Assembly: GCF_000980895.1 (NCBI RefSeq)
Contig: NZ_LAZX01000083.1
Span: 23,509 to 87,508 of the forward strand
Origin: Sphingomonas sp. Ag1
Lineage (GTDB): Bacteria; Pseudomonadota; Alphaproteobacteria; Sphingomonadales; Sphingomonadaceae
Length of the DNA stretch: 64,000 bases
Direction: 5' to 3'
Shown here: positions 9,534 to 18,663 of the stretch, piece after piece
Position numbering within the stretch: position 1 is the first letter of the stretch
Layout of the letters: each line of letters begins with the position of its first letter
The notes under the pieces: model-generated
Told to the model about the DNA's origin: nothing
The model's database searches: none
The model's input: only the letters and a program-made list of their open reading frames with translations
Program-made: the position numbers and the translations under genes

Positions 9534-10852
9534 GCACCAACCCAACCACGCTGAACGAGGTTCAGACGCCTTATGCTGTCGAGGGCGGCTTCTTCACCCG
9601 CGGTCTCGCCGATGCTGATCCCGCGGTGTTCGCCGGTGTCGAGCATGAGCTGGACCGTGAGCAGACTCAGATCGAGCTGATCGCGTCCGAGAACATCGTC
9701 TCTAAGGCGGTGCTGGAGGCGCAGGGCTCGGTCTTCACCAACAAGTACGCCGAGGGCTATCCCGGCAAGCGTTACTATCAGGGCTGCCACCCGTCCGATG
9801 AGGTGGAGCAGCTCGCGATCGATCGCGCGAAGCAGCTGTTCAACTGCGGCTTTGCGAATGTGCAGCCGCACTCGGGCGCGCAGGCGAATGGCGCGGTGAT
9901 GCTGGCGCTGGTGAAGCCGGGCGACACGATCATGGGCCTCAGCCTCGATTCGGGCGGGCACCTGACGCACGGCGCGCGCGCGGCGATGAGCGGCAAGTGG
10001 TTCAACGCCGTGCAATATGGCGTCACGCCGGACACGCACCTGATCGATTATGACGCGGTCGAGCGTCAGGCGATCGAGACACAGCCCAAGCTGATCATCA
10101 CCGGCGGTTCGGCCTATCCCCGTCACATCGATTTCGCCCGCTTCCGCGCGATCGCTGACAAGGTCGGCGCGTTCTTCATGGTCGACATGGCGCATTTCGC
10201 GGGCCTCGTCGCTGGCGGCGTCCACCCAACCCCGTTCGGTCATGCCCATGTCGTCACCACCACGACGCACAAGACGCTGCGCGGCCCCCGTGGCGGCATG
10301 ATCCTGACCGATGACGAAGCGATCGCGAAGAAGATCAACTCGGCGGTGTTCCCGGGGCTCCAGGGTGGCCCGCTGATGCATGTCATCGCCGCCAAGGCAG
10401 TGGCGTTCGGCGAGGCGCTGCAGCCGGAGTTCAAGAGCTATGCCGCCGCGGTGGTGGAGAATGCCAAGGTGCTGGCGGCAACGCTGAAGGAGCGCGGCGC
10501 GGCGATCGTGTCCGGCGGCACCGACACGCATCTGGCGCTGGTCGATCTCACCCCGCTCGGCGTCACCGGCAAGGATGCGGACGAGGCGCTGGAGCGTGCC
10601 GGCATCACCTGCAACAAGAACGGCATCCCCAACGATCCGCTGCCGCCGGTGAAGACCAGCGGCATCCGCGTCGGCACCCCGGCGGGCACGACCCGCGGTT
10701 TCGGCACGGCCGAGTTCCGCGAGATCGGCAACATGGTCGCCGACGTGCTCGACGGTCTGGCCAAGAAGGGCGAGAAGGGCGATGCCGAGGTCGAGGCGGC
10801 CGTGCGGGAACGAGTTCGCGCGCTGTGCGCTCGTTTCCCCATCTACAAGTGA
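9530..10852 (+). CDS. glyA: Serine hydroxymethyltransferase
   Basis: The protein has 440 residues and is a PLP enzyme converting serine and tetrahydrofolate to glycine and methylene-THF. The PLP-binding Lys is Lys248 in [45 protein letters not shown] and [10 protein letters not shown] are also typical. The start overlaps the rpiB stop (ATGA at 9530). It is followed seven bases later by the GTG of a small membrane protein gene and then nrdR, which suggests a single rpiB-glyA-orf-nrdR unit. Confidence 0.97.
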   Translation: MSTNPTTLNEVQTPYAVEGGFFTRGLADADPAVFAGVEHELDREQTQIELIASENIVSKAVLEAQGSVFTNKYAEGYPGKRYYQGCHPSDEVEQLAIDRAKQLFNCGFANVQPHSGAQANGAVMLALVKPGDTIMGLSLDSGGHLTHGARAAMSGKWFNAVQYGVTPDTHLIDYDAVERQAIETQPKLIITGGSAYPRHIDFARFRAIADKVGAFFMVDMAHFAGLVAGGVHPTPFGHAHVVTTTTHKTLRGPRGGMILTDDEAIAKKINSAVFPGLQGGPLMHVIAAKAVAFGEALQPEFKSYAAAVVENAKVLAATLKERGAAIVSGGTDTHLALVDLTPLGVTGKDADEALERAGITCNKNGIPNDPLPPVKTSGIRVGTPAGTTRGFGTAEFREIGNMVADVLDGLAKKGEKGDAEVEAAVRERVRALCARFPIYK

Positions 10853-10859
10853 GGTGAAC

Positions 10860-11036
10860 GTGTCCAAGATCGAGGAAGTCCAGACCACCGTCCAGAACAC
10901 GCCGGGGCTCGGCAAGAAGATGGCCAAGTACGGCGCGATCGGCGCGGTCATCGCCATTCCGGTGCCGTTCGTCGGCCCGGTGCTGGGCGCGCTTGTCGGT
11001 GCCGGCGTCGCTTATGCCCGGCGGGACAAGATCTGA
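10860..11036 (+). CDS. Small glycine-rich hydrophobic protein between glyA and nrdR
   Basis: The protein has 58 residues from the GTG at 10860, preceded by GAGGTGA as a ribosome binding site seven bases upstream. A charged N-terminus (SKIEEVQTTVQN) is followed by GAIGAVIAIPVPFVGPVLGALVGAGVAYARR, a hydrophobic segment with regularly spaced Gly residues like a glycine zipper, and a basic end. It may be a membrane-inserting or pore-lining small protein. No function is known to me; the position inside the glyA-nrdR unit suggests co-transcription only. Confidence 0.7.
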   Translation: MSKIEEVQTTVQNTPGLGKKMAKYGAIGAVIAIPVPFVGPVLGALVGAGVAYARRDKI

Positions 11037-11098
11037 TCCTGTCATCCTGCGTCCCTGTCGCGGCTGCGGCGGGGGCGTCCAACCAGAAGAGTTGAACG

Positions 11099-11560
11099 AT
11101 GCGCTGCCCCTTCTGCGGCCATGATGCGAGCCAGGTGAAGGACAGCCGCCCGACCGACGATGGCGCCGCGATCCGCCGCCGTCGTCAGTGCGAGGGCTGC
11201 GCCGCACGCTTCACCACCTTTGAACGGATCCAGCTGCGTGAGCTGACCGTGATGAAGTCGGAGGATCGGCGCGAGCCGTTCGATCGCGAGAAGCTGCTGC
11301 GATCGATCGGGATCGCGGCGCGCAAGCGGCCGCTCGACGGCCTCGCCATCGAGCGGCTGGTCAGCGGCATCCAGCGCCAGCTGGAAACCAGCGGCGAGGC
11401 CGAGGTCACGTCCAAGCGGATCGGCGAAATGGTGATGGAGGCGCTGAAGGGCCTCGATTCGGTCGCCTATATCCGCTTCGCCAGCGTCTATCGCGATTTC
11501 AGCGAGGCGCGCGATTTCGAGGAGTTCGCCGGCACCGTGGAGGAAGCGGCGCGCGGCTGA
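11099..11560 (+). CDS. nrdR: Transcriptional repressor NrdR
   Basis: The protein has 153 residues. NrdR represses ribonucleotide reductase genes in response to ATP/dATP. The N-terminal zinc ribbon uses Cys3, Cys6, Cys31 and Cys34 (MRCPFCG and RRRQCEGC), followed by the ATP-cone domain from about residue 48 ([19 protein letters not shown]). The length and motif order are standard. It lies downstream of glyA, as in many alphaproteobacteria. Confidence 0.97.
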   Translation: MRCPFCGHDASQVKDSRPTDDGAAIRRRRQCEGCAARFTTFERIQLRELTVMKSEDRREPFDREKLLRSIGIAARKRPLDGLAIERLVSGIQRQLETSGEAEVTSKRIGEMVMEALKGLDSVAYIRFASVYRDFSEARDFEEFAGTVEEAARG

Positions 11561-11621
11561 GGCGCCCGAGCGCCGCTGCGATACTTGTCGAACGCGACCC
11601 TTGGCGGATAGGCGCAGCACC

Positions 11622-12353
11622 ATGGCTTCTTCCCAACCCCCCGTCATCGTTCTCGTCCGTCCGCAACTGGGCGAGAATATCGGCAAGGCGGCGCGCGCGA
11701 TGCTCAATTTCGGGCTGACCGAAATGCGCTTGGTGTCGCCGCGCGACGGCTGGCCCAATCCCGCCGCGGGCCCCGCCGCCTCGGGCGCGGACATCGTGCT
11801 GGCACAGGCCAGGGTGTTCGACAGCGTGGCGGAGGCGGTGGCCGACTGCCCCAACGTCTATGCGACGACGGTGCGAAAGCGCGGGATCACCAAGCCGGTG
11901 GTAACGCCCGAACAGGCGGCGACCGACATGCGCGGCGCGGCGGGGCGCAGCGCGATCCTGTTCGGGCCGGAACGATCGGGGCTGGAAACCGACGACGTCG
12001 CGCTCGCCCGCACGATCCTGACGGTGCCGATCAATCCCGAATTCGGCAGCCTCAACCTCGCCCAGGCGGTGATCCTGGTCGCCTATGAATGGTCAAAGGG
12101 CGAGGCGCTCGCGTCACCGCCGGAAGTGACGCTCGATCCGCCCGCCCCGCAGGAGGAGCTGGAGGGGCTGATCGGCCAGCTAGATACGATGCTGGAACAG
12201 GCGAATTTCTTCTTTCCGCCCGATCGCACGCCTGCGACACGCCGCACGCTGCGGACGTTGCTGACCAAGCCGGCATGGACCAGCCAGGAAGTGCGCACCA
12301 TGCGCGGCGTGCTGTCGGCGCTGGCGGGGGCGAAGGCGAAGCGCAGCAGCTGA
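11622..12353 (+). CDS. SPOUT RNA methyltransferase, TrmJ/LasT family
   Basis: The protein has 243 residues from the ATG at 11622; an in-frame ATG at 11601 would add seven residues. The SPOUT (SpoU) knot motifs are visible: PQLGENIGKAARAMLNFG in motif 1, ILFGPERSGLETDD in motif 2 and INPEFGSLNLAQAV in motif 3. TrmJ methylates the 2'-O of tRNA position 32; LasT is a close relative of unknown target, so the gene symbol is withheld. It converges with the DUF2490 gene, with only 22 bases between the stops. Confidence 0.9.
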   Translation: MASSQPPVIVLVRPQLGENIGKAARAMLNFGLTEMRLVSPRDGWPNPAAGPAASGADIVLAQARVFDSVAEAVADCPNVYATTVRKRGITKPVVTPEQAATDMRGAAGRSAILFGPERSGLETDDVALARTILTVPINPEFGSLNLAQAVILVAYEWSKGEALASPPEVTLDPPAPQEELEGLIGQLDTMLEQANFFFPPDRTPATRRTLRTLLTKPAWTSQEVRTMRGVLSALAGAKAKRSS

Positions 12354-12375
12354 GCTTCCGCGCCCTTCGTTCAGG

Positions 12376-13068
12376 TCAAAGGCGAACGAACAGCGTCAGT
12401 GAAGCGACGTGCGCCATGTCGACGCGGCGCCCGGACGCGTCGCGGGTCTGGTTGAGATATCCCGCCTCCAGCGTCGACGTGCCCGGCAGCGGGATTTCCA
12501 GCCCCACAAAGGTGCGCACCTGATCGAACCCGGTGACGCCGCCCCAATCGGCTGACTTCAGGCCGACAAAGCCCTCGACCGATCCCAGCGCCGCGACTCG
12601 TCTGGTGCCCGGCGCGAGCGGATATTCGAACCGCATCATCTGCCGCGCGCGCAGCGACATGCCGTCACCGTCGGAGCGCCAGCGCTGTTCCAGCCGGGTG
12701 CGCGATTGCACCTCCAGCTGGCCGATCTTGCCGACATTCCACGTCACTTGCTGGAACAACCGGTCCTCGCTGCGGTCGGGCCTGTTTTCCAGCGGCTCGA
12801 TGACATGGGCATAGCCCTGATACACCGTCACCGCCGGCGAGATCTGATAGCCGATCGCCGGGCGCAGCAGCACCTGCGACAGCCGCGATACACCGTCCGT
12901 CACGCGCGGCTGCACTTCGGCGAAATATACCAGCGGTCCGGAAATGCGGCCCATCACCGTGGCATTGACCCACAGCGCCTCGTCGTGATTGGTCTGTGCC
13001 GCGACCGGCGCGGCGGCGATGGTGGTCAACAGGGCAAGGGCGGGGGTCGGGACAAGGATACGCGACAT
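12376..13068 (-). CDS. DUF2490-type secreted/outer membrane protein
   Basis: The protein has 230 residues with a clear signal peptide (hydrophobic LALLTTIAAAPVAA followed by Q25). The mature part, with WVNATVMGRISGPLVYFAEVQPRV, then PAIGYQISPAVTVYQGYAHVIEP and QLEVQSRTRLEQRW, looks like the alternating strands of a small beta-barrel and fits DUF2490. Function is unknown. The gene stands alone, convergent with the methyltransferase gene and divergent from the hydrolase gene at 13147. Confidence 0.7.
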   Translation of the reverse strand: MSRILVPTPALALLTTIAAAPVAAQTNHDEALWVNATVMGRISGPLVYFAEVQPRVTDGVSRLSQVLLRPAIGYQISPAVTVYQGYAHVIEPLENRPDRSEDRLFQQVTWNVGKIGQLEVQSRTRLEQRWRSDGDGMSLRARQMMRFEYPLAPGTRRVAALGSVEGFVGLKSADWGGVTGFDQVRTFVGLEIPLPGTSTLEAGYLNQTRDASGRRVDMAHVASLTLFVRL

Positions 13069-13146
13069 GGCGCGGTCTCTAGCCTCGCCCTCCGCAACTT
13101 GTCATGGTTCAACGCGCAACAGCAATAAAACGTCAGGAGAGAGTGG

Positions 13147-14109
13147 ATGCCCGAATTTCGCATGATCGATACGGGCCGCGTACGGCTGCGTGTCGCGGTG
13201 GAAGGCGCGGGTCCATTGGTCCTGATGGTGCATGGCTTTCCCGAAAGCTGGTATTCGTGGCGGCATCAGCTGGGCCCCGTCGCGGCGGCCGGCTTCACCG
13301 CGGCGGCGATCGACGTGCGCGGCTATGGCCAGTCCGACCGGCCGGGGCTGGTCGAGGATTATGCCATGGAGCATCTGGTTTCCGACATAGCGGCCGTGGC
13401 CGACGCCTTTCAGCCTGACCCCGCCATCCTCGTCGGGCACGACTGGGGCGCGCCGCAGGTGTGGAATTCGGCACTGACCCGGCCGGAGCGTTTTCGCGCG
13501 GTGGCCGCGCTGTCGGTGCCTTATGCCGGCGTGCCGGCGCGGCCGTTCACCGAGGTGTTCCGGCAGGCCTTCACCAACAAGGGGCGCTTTTTCTATCAGG
13601 AATGGTTCCAGGAAGTGGGCCCGGCCGAGGAGGAGGCGCAGCGCGATGTGCGCGATTTCCTGCGCAAATTCTATTACGGCATTTCCGGCGACGCGCCCGA
13701 TGGCACCTGGCCCAACAAGCCGGCCGGCTCGACGCTGCTCGATGGCATGGTCGATCCCGATCCTTTCCCGGCGTGGCTGACGCCGGCGGACCTCGATTAT
13801 TATGTCGGTGAGTTCGTCCGCTCGGGTTTCTTCGGGCCGATCAGCCGTTACCGCAACCACGAGCGCGATTTCGCCTGGCTGCAGCCGTACAAGGATCGCC
13901 GGATCGAGCAGCCCGCGCTGTTCATCGGCGGCACCCGCGACCCCGCGACCACCTTGTTCGGGGCGGTGCCCGATCCGATCGCGCTGATGCGCCCGCATGT
14001 GCCGGGCGTCGAGGGCCATTTGCTCGAGGGCTGCGGCCATTGGACGCAGCAGGAGCGCCCCGATGTGGTCAATCGCCTGCTGGTGGAGTGGCTCGGCCGC
14101 CTCGGGTGA
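13147..14109 (+). CDS. Alpha/beta hydrolase, epoxide hydrolase-like
   Basis: The protein has 320 residues. HGFPESWYSW (30-39 region) is the oxyanion HG-P motif, and VGHDWG (96-101) places the nucleophile as Asp99, as in epoxide hydrolases and haloalkane dehalogenases instead of Ser lipases. The C-terminal catalytic His lies in EGCGHWTQQERP. HDWG plus a cap region with conserved Tyr positions fits soluble epoxide hydrolases. There is a plausible ribosome binding site (AGGAGAG) upstream of the ATG. Natural substrate unknown. Confidence 0.85.
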   Translation: MPEFRMIDTGRVRLRVAVEGAGPLVLMVHGFPESWYSWRHQLGPVAAAGFTAAAIDVRGYGQSDRPGLVEDYAMEHLVSDIAAVADAFQPDPAILVGHDWGAPQVWNSALTRPERFRAVAALSVPYAGVPARPFTEVFRQAFTNKGRFFYQEWFQEVGPAEEEAQRDVRDFLRKFYYGISGDAPDGTWPNKPAGSTLLDGMVDPDPFPAWLTPADLDYYVGEFVRSGFFGPISRYRNHERDFAWLQPYKDRRIEQPALFIGGTRDPATTLFGAVPDPIALMRPHVPGVEGHLLEGCGHWTQQERPDVVNRLLVEWLGRLG

Positions 14110-14154
14110 CGCGGCGGATGGGGGGCGCGGGCGCGGCGGATCGGGGCGGGCGCG

Positions 14155-15456
14155 GTGCTGCGCGCGCTTGACCGGTCGATCACGCGCCGCCTGGGGCGCA
14201 CGCTGTCTGCGCAGGGCTATGCCCAACTGGTCACGCTGGCGGTTCAGCTGGCGCTGGTCCCGGTGCTGCTTCGCGCCTGGGGAACGTCGCTGTACGGCGC
14301 GTGGCTGGTGCTGTCGGCCGTGCCCTTCTACCTCAGCTTCAGCGACTTCGGCCTGACGTTCGTCGCCAAGAACGCGATGGTCATGGCCGTCGCGGGCGGG
14401 CGGCGGGATGAGGCGCTGCGCATCTTCCACACGGTCTTTGCGCTGCTGTGTGCTTTGTTGCCGCCGCTGCTGATGGGGAGCGCTGCGCTGATCCTGTTGT
14501 TCGACCCTGACATGCTGCCAGGGCTGGCGGGGGTGGCGCCCGGCACCGCGCGAGCGGCGCTGCTGCTGCTGGCGCTGAGCATGGCCGCCTACCAGCTGTT
14601 CCTGCTGGTCTGCGCCGGGATCAGGGCCGAGAATCGTCCGGCGAGCGAAGTAACCTGGGCGGCAACGGCACGGCTGGGGGAGGGCGCGGCGATTGCCGGC
14701 GCCGCACTGGCCGGTGGCGGGCTGGTGGCGGCGGCAGCCGCCATGGTCGCGATCAGGCTGCTGTTCCTCTTCGCCGCCTATCGCTGGCTGCGCGGCACCG
14801 CGGGCTGGCTGGCGCTGGGCTGGCGGGCGGCCGATCGCGCCACGGCGTCCGCGCTCTGGCGACCCGCGCTGGCGTATATGGCGATGCCGGTCGGCCACGC
14901 CCTGCTGCTGCAAGGGCCCGTGCTCGTGGCCGGCAGCCTGCTGGGTGCCGGCGCGACGGTGGCCTTTGCCACGACCCGCACGGTCGTGCGGCTCGGGACG
15001 GCCGCGATCAACATGATCAACAACAGCGTGGTCAGCGAATATGCCGCGCTTCACGGCAAGGGCGCGCGGGCGGCGGCATCCGTGCTGTTCCGCTGGCATG
15101 TTGGCGCAACGCTCGTCGCGACCTTTTGCTATGCCGCCGCCATCATCCTGCTCGCCCCCGCGGCGGTCGCGCTGCTGACGCATGATGCCGTCCGCGTCGC
15201 CGCGCCGTTCCTCCTGTGGCTGGTGCTGGCGGTGGTCGCCGAGATGATCTGGTCGGCGCTGTTCAGCCCCAGCGCGGCGATCAACCGCCACGCGCGGCTG
15301 GCGATCGGCTTCGCGGCACTCGCGCTGGCGGGCGTGGGTGCCGCCTGGCTGCTCGCGCCGCGCTACGGGCTGAGCGGGGTCGCCGGGGCGCTGGCGGCCG
15401 CGCATCTCGCAATGGTCGCGCTTTGCCTGTTCACGGGTCGGCGGCGGCATGGGTAA
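14155..15456 (+). CDS. Polysaccharide flippase-like membrane protein (Wzx/MATE-type)
   Basis: The protein has 433 residues starting at a GTG; about twelve to fourteen hydrophobic helices are visible. The N-terminal amphipathic stretch followed by GYAQLVTLAVQLALVPVLL and WGTSLYGAWLVLSAVPFYLSFSDFG is typical of lipopolysaccharide/O-antigen flippases (Pfam Polysacc_synt families). It would move lipid-linked sugar units across the inner membrane for exopolysaccharide or O-antigen assembly. Its stop overlaps the start of the following glycosyltransferase by eight bases, so the two are co-translated. Confidence 0.82.
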   Translation: MLRALDRSITRRLGRTLSAQGYAQLVTLAVQLALVPVLLRAWGTSLYGAWLVLSAVPFYLSFSDFGLTFVAKNAMVMAVAGGRRDEALRIFHTVFALLCALLPPLLMGSAALILLFDPDMLPGLAGVAPGTARAALLLLALSMAAYQLFLLVCAGIRAENRPASEVTWAATARLGEGAAIAGAALAGGGLVAAAAAMVAIRLLFLFAAYRWLRGTAGWLALGWRAADRATASALWRPALAYMAMPVGHALLLQGPVLVAGSLLGAGATVAFATTRTVVRLGTAAINMINNSVVSEYAALHGKGARAAASVLFRWHVGATLVATFCYAAAIILLAPAAVALLTHDAVRVAAPFLLWLVLAVVAEMIWSALFSPSAAINRHARLAIGFAALALAGVGAAWLLAPRYGLSGVAGALAAAHLAMVALCLFTGRRRHG

Positions 15457-16477
15457 CCCGCCGGGCCAAGGCCGCGCGCTGTTTGTCGGCATTGCCGCGC
15501 ATGGCCATGGCGGGATCCAGGCGTTCAACCGTCGCGTCGCCGCGGCATTGGCCAGCCTTGCGGTGCCTGCCGACGTGGTGATGCGGGCGGACGAGGGCGA
15601 CTGGCGCTTCGCCCGCAGGGCGCTTCGCCTGCTCCCCGCCTCCGACCTGCTGCTGATCGGCCATGTCAATCTGCTGCCGCTGGCTGCGCTTCACCGGCTG
15701 GTCCGCCCGCGCGGCCGGCGCATCCTGTTCGCGCACGGGATCGAGGTGTGGGGCGACCCCACCTATCGCGCGGTGCGTCGCTGGGAACCGGCGCTGTTGT
15801 CCCGCACGATCAGCCAGGTGGCGGTGGTGAGCGGCTATTCGCGCGATCGCATGGCCGCGGCGTTCGGGTTGCCCCATGCACGTTTCACGATCTTCCCCAA
15901 CGCCGTGGATCTGCCACCGGATGCCCCGCCAGCAACGGGCAAGCGCGAGCGGCTGGTGCTGGCGGTCAGCCGACTGGGTGCGGCGGAGGGGGCGAAGAAC
16001 CTCGATGCGCTGATCCGCGCCTTGCCGCTCATCCCCGACGCCCGGTTGATGATCGTGGGGGAGGGGCCGCTGCGCGATTCTCTGCGGCGGCTGGCCGAGA
16101 TGCTGGGCGTCGCCGGGCGTGTCGACCTGCACGGTGCGCTCGATCCTGCCGCGCTGGCCCATGCCTTTGCCGTCGCCAGCGTCTTTGCTCTTCCCTCGTC
16201 AAAGGAGGGATTCGGCATCGTCTATCTGGAGGCGTGGGCCGCTGGCTTGCCGGTTGTCGGATCGTGCCACGGCGCGGCGGGGGAGGTGATCCGCGATGGC
16301 ATCGATGGTTTCACGATCGATCCGGCGGACATAGCGGCGCTTGCCGAGCGGCTGCATCGCCTGCTCGACGATCCCGGGCTCGCCCAGGCAATGGCCGCCG
16401 CCGGGCGCGCCCGCGTCGCGCAGCATTATTCCGCGCCCGCGTTTGTCGCCAATCTCCGCGCGCTGATCGGCGCATAG
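15449..16477 (+). CDS. Glycosyltransferase family 4
   Basis: The protein has 342 residues with a GT-B fold. The N-terminal GIAAHGHGGIQAFNRR is the acceptor-side glycine loop, and SSKEGFGIVYLEAWAAGLPVV near the C-terminus is the E-x7-E retaining motif of GT4 enzymes. It probably adds a sugar to the lipid-linked repeat unit moved by the upstream flippase. The last 52 bases are overlapped antisense by the end of the Wzy-like gene. Donor and linkage cannot be read from the sequence. Confidence 0.9.
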   Translation: MGNPPGQGRALFVGIAAHGHGGIQAFNRRVAAALASLAVPADVVMRADEGDWRFARRALRLLPASDLLLIGHVNLLPLAALHRLVRPRGRRILFAHGIEVWGDPTYRAVRRWEPALLSRTISQVAVVSGYSRDRMAAAFGLPHARFTIFPNAVDLPPDAPPATGKRERLVLAVSRLGAAEGAKNLDALIRALPLIPDARLMIVGEGPLRDSLRRLAEMLGVAGRVDLHGALDPAALAHAFAVASVFALPSSKEGFGIVYLEAWAAGLPVVGSCHGAAGEVIRDGIDGFTIDPADIAALAERLHRLLDDPGLAQAMAAAGRARVAQHYSAPAFVANLRALIGA

Positions 16478-17925
16478 TCCCGCCCATCGCCCGCCGCCGC
16501 CGCCCGTCGCGGCCGCCGTGCGACCAGCAGCAGCGCCCCGCCGACGATCAGGATGAAGGGAAAGCTGCGGCAGAAGAAGGCCAGCATGGTGCTCGCCTCG
16601 CGCTCTGCGAGGAAGGCAGTGGCAGCGAGCAGGAACACCGCCCAGACGTTGCCGGAGAGGCGCCCGCCCACGAGGTCGAGCAGGGTGAAGCTGATCGCGG
16701 CGATGGCGCCCGGCAGCAGCAGCACGCCGGCCAGCCCGAACGCCGCCAGGCTGCTGGCGATCAGCCCGACGACCGGCCGCGCGATCGACCCCTTGGCGCG
16801 GAAGCCGTAATGCCAGGCGATCCGGTCTGGCGCGGTCACCAGCGATTTCCTGATCAGAAAGCCGGGCAGCAGCGCTTCCGCGGGATCGCGCCACAGGTCA
16901 GCGCTGCCCATCGTGCCGTGTTCCGCCAGCCCGCGCGCGACCTGGTCGATCGGCTGGATCATGGTGAAACGCTCGCTGTTCCAGGTCAGCGGGTGGACGT
17001 AGCTATCGATCCAGGCAAAGCGATAGCCGGTGGCGACCCGCGCCTGTGCTGCACTGAGCCGCGATGCGCTGAAACCATTCGCGCGTAGCACGTCCCACGT
17101 CGCCGCGATCCGCGCCGTGCCACGCACGTCCGGATCGGTGCGCACGATCTGAATCGCGGGAAGGAGCAGGGCGAATATACAGGCGGCGGCGACACTGCCC
17201 GGCCCCACCCAACGCCAGCGGACACGCCCGTTCAGCGCCACGAAGGCAAGCGCGACGACGAACAGGAAATCGAACAAGGTCCGCTTGGTGTTGTCGGCCA
17301 GCGTCAGCGCAAGGATCGTCGCCGCCATCGCCGCGAGGACCAGCCCGTGGCGTCGCTGGTCAGGGCGCCGGATGACGAGCGCCGCCTGCATTGCCGCGCC
17401 CAGCATCAGCAGCGGGTAGAAGGTGCCAAAGCCGCCAAATCCCCCAGCGGTGAAGCCGCCCGACACGGCGATCGCGCGAAACTGTGTCTGGAGGAGCAGG
17501 AACATCGCACCCAGCGCGAAGATCGGTACCGCGAACCGGCGCAGATTGGGTTCGTGCCCGGTCACGCGGCGCAGCGCGCGGGCGAAGCGGAGCGGCCGGC
17601 GCACCCCCTGGCTCAGCCCGTAGCCGATGGTGATCGAGCCGAAGCCGGCCAGAAGATAGGCGGCGGACAGATCCGGCACATGCAGGTTGGATTGCACCGG
17701 CTGCCCCGCCAGCGTCTTCACCACCAGGGCGCCGCTGCCGAAATAGACGGTCATGATCGCGTACATGCCGTCGGACACCCGCCATCCGCCGCGCGTCAGC
17801 GGCAATAGCGCCGCGGCCGCGATCAGCAGCAGGATCGCCAGCAGCCAGACGTCGGCGCGCAGGGCGAGCTGCACGCCGCCAAGCCCAGCGAGCGCCAGCA
17901 GATATAGCCAGCCGAGCCCCCTCAC
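16426..17925 (-). CDS. Wzy-like polytopic membrane protein (putative polysaccharide polymerase)
   Basis: The protein has 499 residues with around ten to twelve predicted membrane helices. A long periplasmic-type loop lies between NGFSASRLSAAQARVATGYRF and DRIAWHYGF, as in O-antigen polymerase/ligase proteins. Sequence conservation in this group is poor and no hallmark residue proves the activity, so the call rests on topology and on the flanking flippase and glycosyltransferases. It is transcribed against its neighbours and its 3' end overlaps the GT4 gene tail to tail by 52 bases. The C-terminal 40 residues are basic and cytoplasmic-looking. Confidence 0.65.
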   Translation of the reverse strand: MRGLGWLYLLALAGLGGVQLALRADVWLLAILLLIAAAALLPLTRGGWRVSDGMYAIMTVYFGSGALVVKTLAGQPVQSNLHVPDLSAAYLLAGFGSITIGYGLSQGVRRPLRFARALRRVTGHEPNLRRFAVPIFALGAMFLLLQTQFRAIAVSGGFTAGGFGGFGTFYPLLMLGAAMQAALVIRRPDQRRHGLVLAAMAATILALTLADNTKRTLFDFLFVVALAFVALNGRVRWRWVGPGSVAAACIFALLLPAIQIVRTDPDVRGTARIAATWDVLRANGFSASRLSAAQARVATGYRFAWIDSYVHPLTWNSERFTMIQPIDQVARGLAEHGTMGSADLWRDPAEALLPGFLIRKSLVTAPDRIAWHYGFRAKGSIARPVVGLIASSLAAFGLAGVLLLPGAIAAISFTLLDLVGGRLSGNVWAVFLLAATAFLAEREASTMLAFFCRSFPFILIVGGALLLVARRPRRAAAAGDGRDYAPISARRLATNAGAE

Positions 17926-18084
17926 GACCGTGCCCTCTCCTCCCTGTCTGTGCCCAGCCTAGGCAGCGCGCGGTCGCCCGTCGAGAGCATGATGAGCAAG
18001 CGCGGAACATGGTTAACCTGAATGATTGCGCGCGCTTCGCGCAGCCCCTAGCGTTCGTGTCGGGGAGCAGGGGGAACAGGGGCG

Positions 18085-18663
18085 ATGACTCAGTCGCACG
18101 ACGCGCGTGGCGCGCCGATGTGGGAGGGGGGCGCCAGCTTTCCGCTCCGCAACCGGCTGTATCGTGCCGGCTGGATCGTCGCTTGGCTGCTCTTGGTCAG
18201 ATGGACCCCGCCGCCGCTGCGCGCATGGCGCCGGCTGGTGCTGCGGGCATTCGGCGCGCAGGTCGCACCGACCGCCAATGTCTATGGCAGCGCGCGCATC
18301 TGGTCGCCGGCCAATCTGGCGATCGGCGATCATGCGACGATCGGGCCGGGCGCGCACATCTATTCGATGGGAAAGGTGACGATCGGGCGGTTCGCCATCG
18401 TCTCGCAACGCGCGCATCTGTGCGCCGGCACGCACGATAGCGAAGATCCCGCCTTCACGCTGCACACACGGCCGATCGTCGTGGGGGCGCGCGCCTGGGT
18501 GGCGGCCGAGGCGTTCGTCGGCCCCGGCGTTACCGTCGGCGAGGGTGCGGTGCTCGGCGCGCGGGGCTGTGCCTTCGTCGATCTGGCGCCCTGGACCGTT
18601 TATCGCGGCAATCCTGCGGCCGCGATCCGAGCGCGCACGATCCGCTTCGTGGAGGCTGCATGA
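18085..18663 (+). CDS. WcaF-type left-handed beta-helix acetyltransferase
   Basis: The protein has 192 residues. Hexapeptide repeats of the left-handed beta helix run from about residue 64 (VAPTANVYGSARIWSPANLAIGDHATIGPGAHIYS) to PGVTVGEGAVLGARG. The catalytic His is probably in CAGTHDSEDP. The arrangement, including the hydrophobic N-terminal segment, matches putative colanic acid acetyltransferases such as WcaF, which O-acetylate exopolysaccharide sugars using acetyl-CoA. It overlaps the next glycosyltransferase by four bases (ATGA), so the two form a small operon. Confidence 0.83.
   Translation: MTQSHDARGAPMWEGGASFPLRNRLYRAGWIVAWLLLVRWTPPPLRAWRRLVLRAFGAQVAPTANVYGSARIWSPANLAIGDHATIGPGAHIYSMGKVTIGRFAIVSQRAHLCAGTHDSEDPAFTLHTRPIVVGARAWVAAEAFVGPGVTVGEGAVLGARGCAFVDLAPWTVYRGNPAAAIRARTIRFVEAA

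Noticed and set aside
13102..15669. 855-codon minus-strand open frame across the hydrolase and flippase genes
   Set aside because: It spans two real genes on the other strand and reads as low-complexity Arg/Gln sequence.
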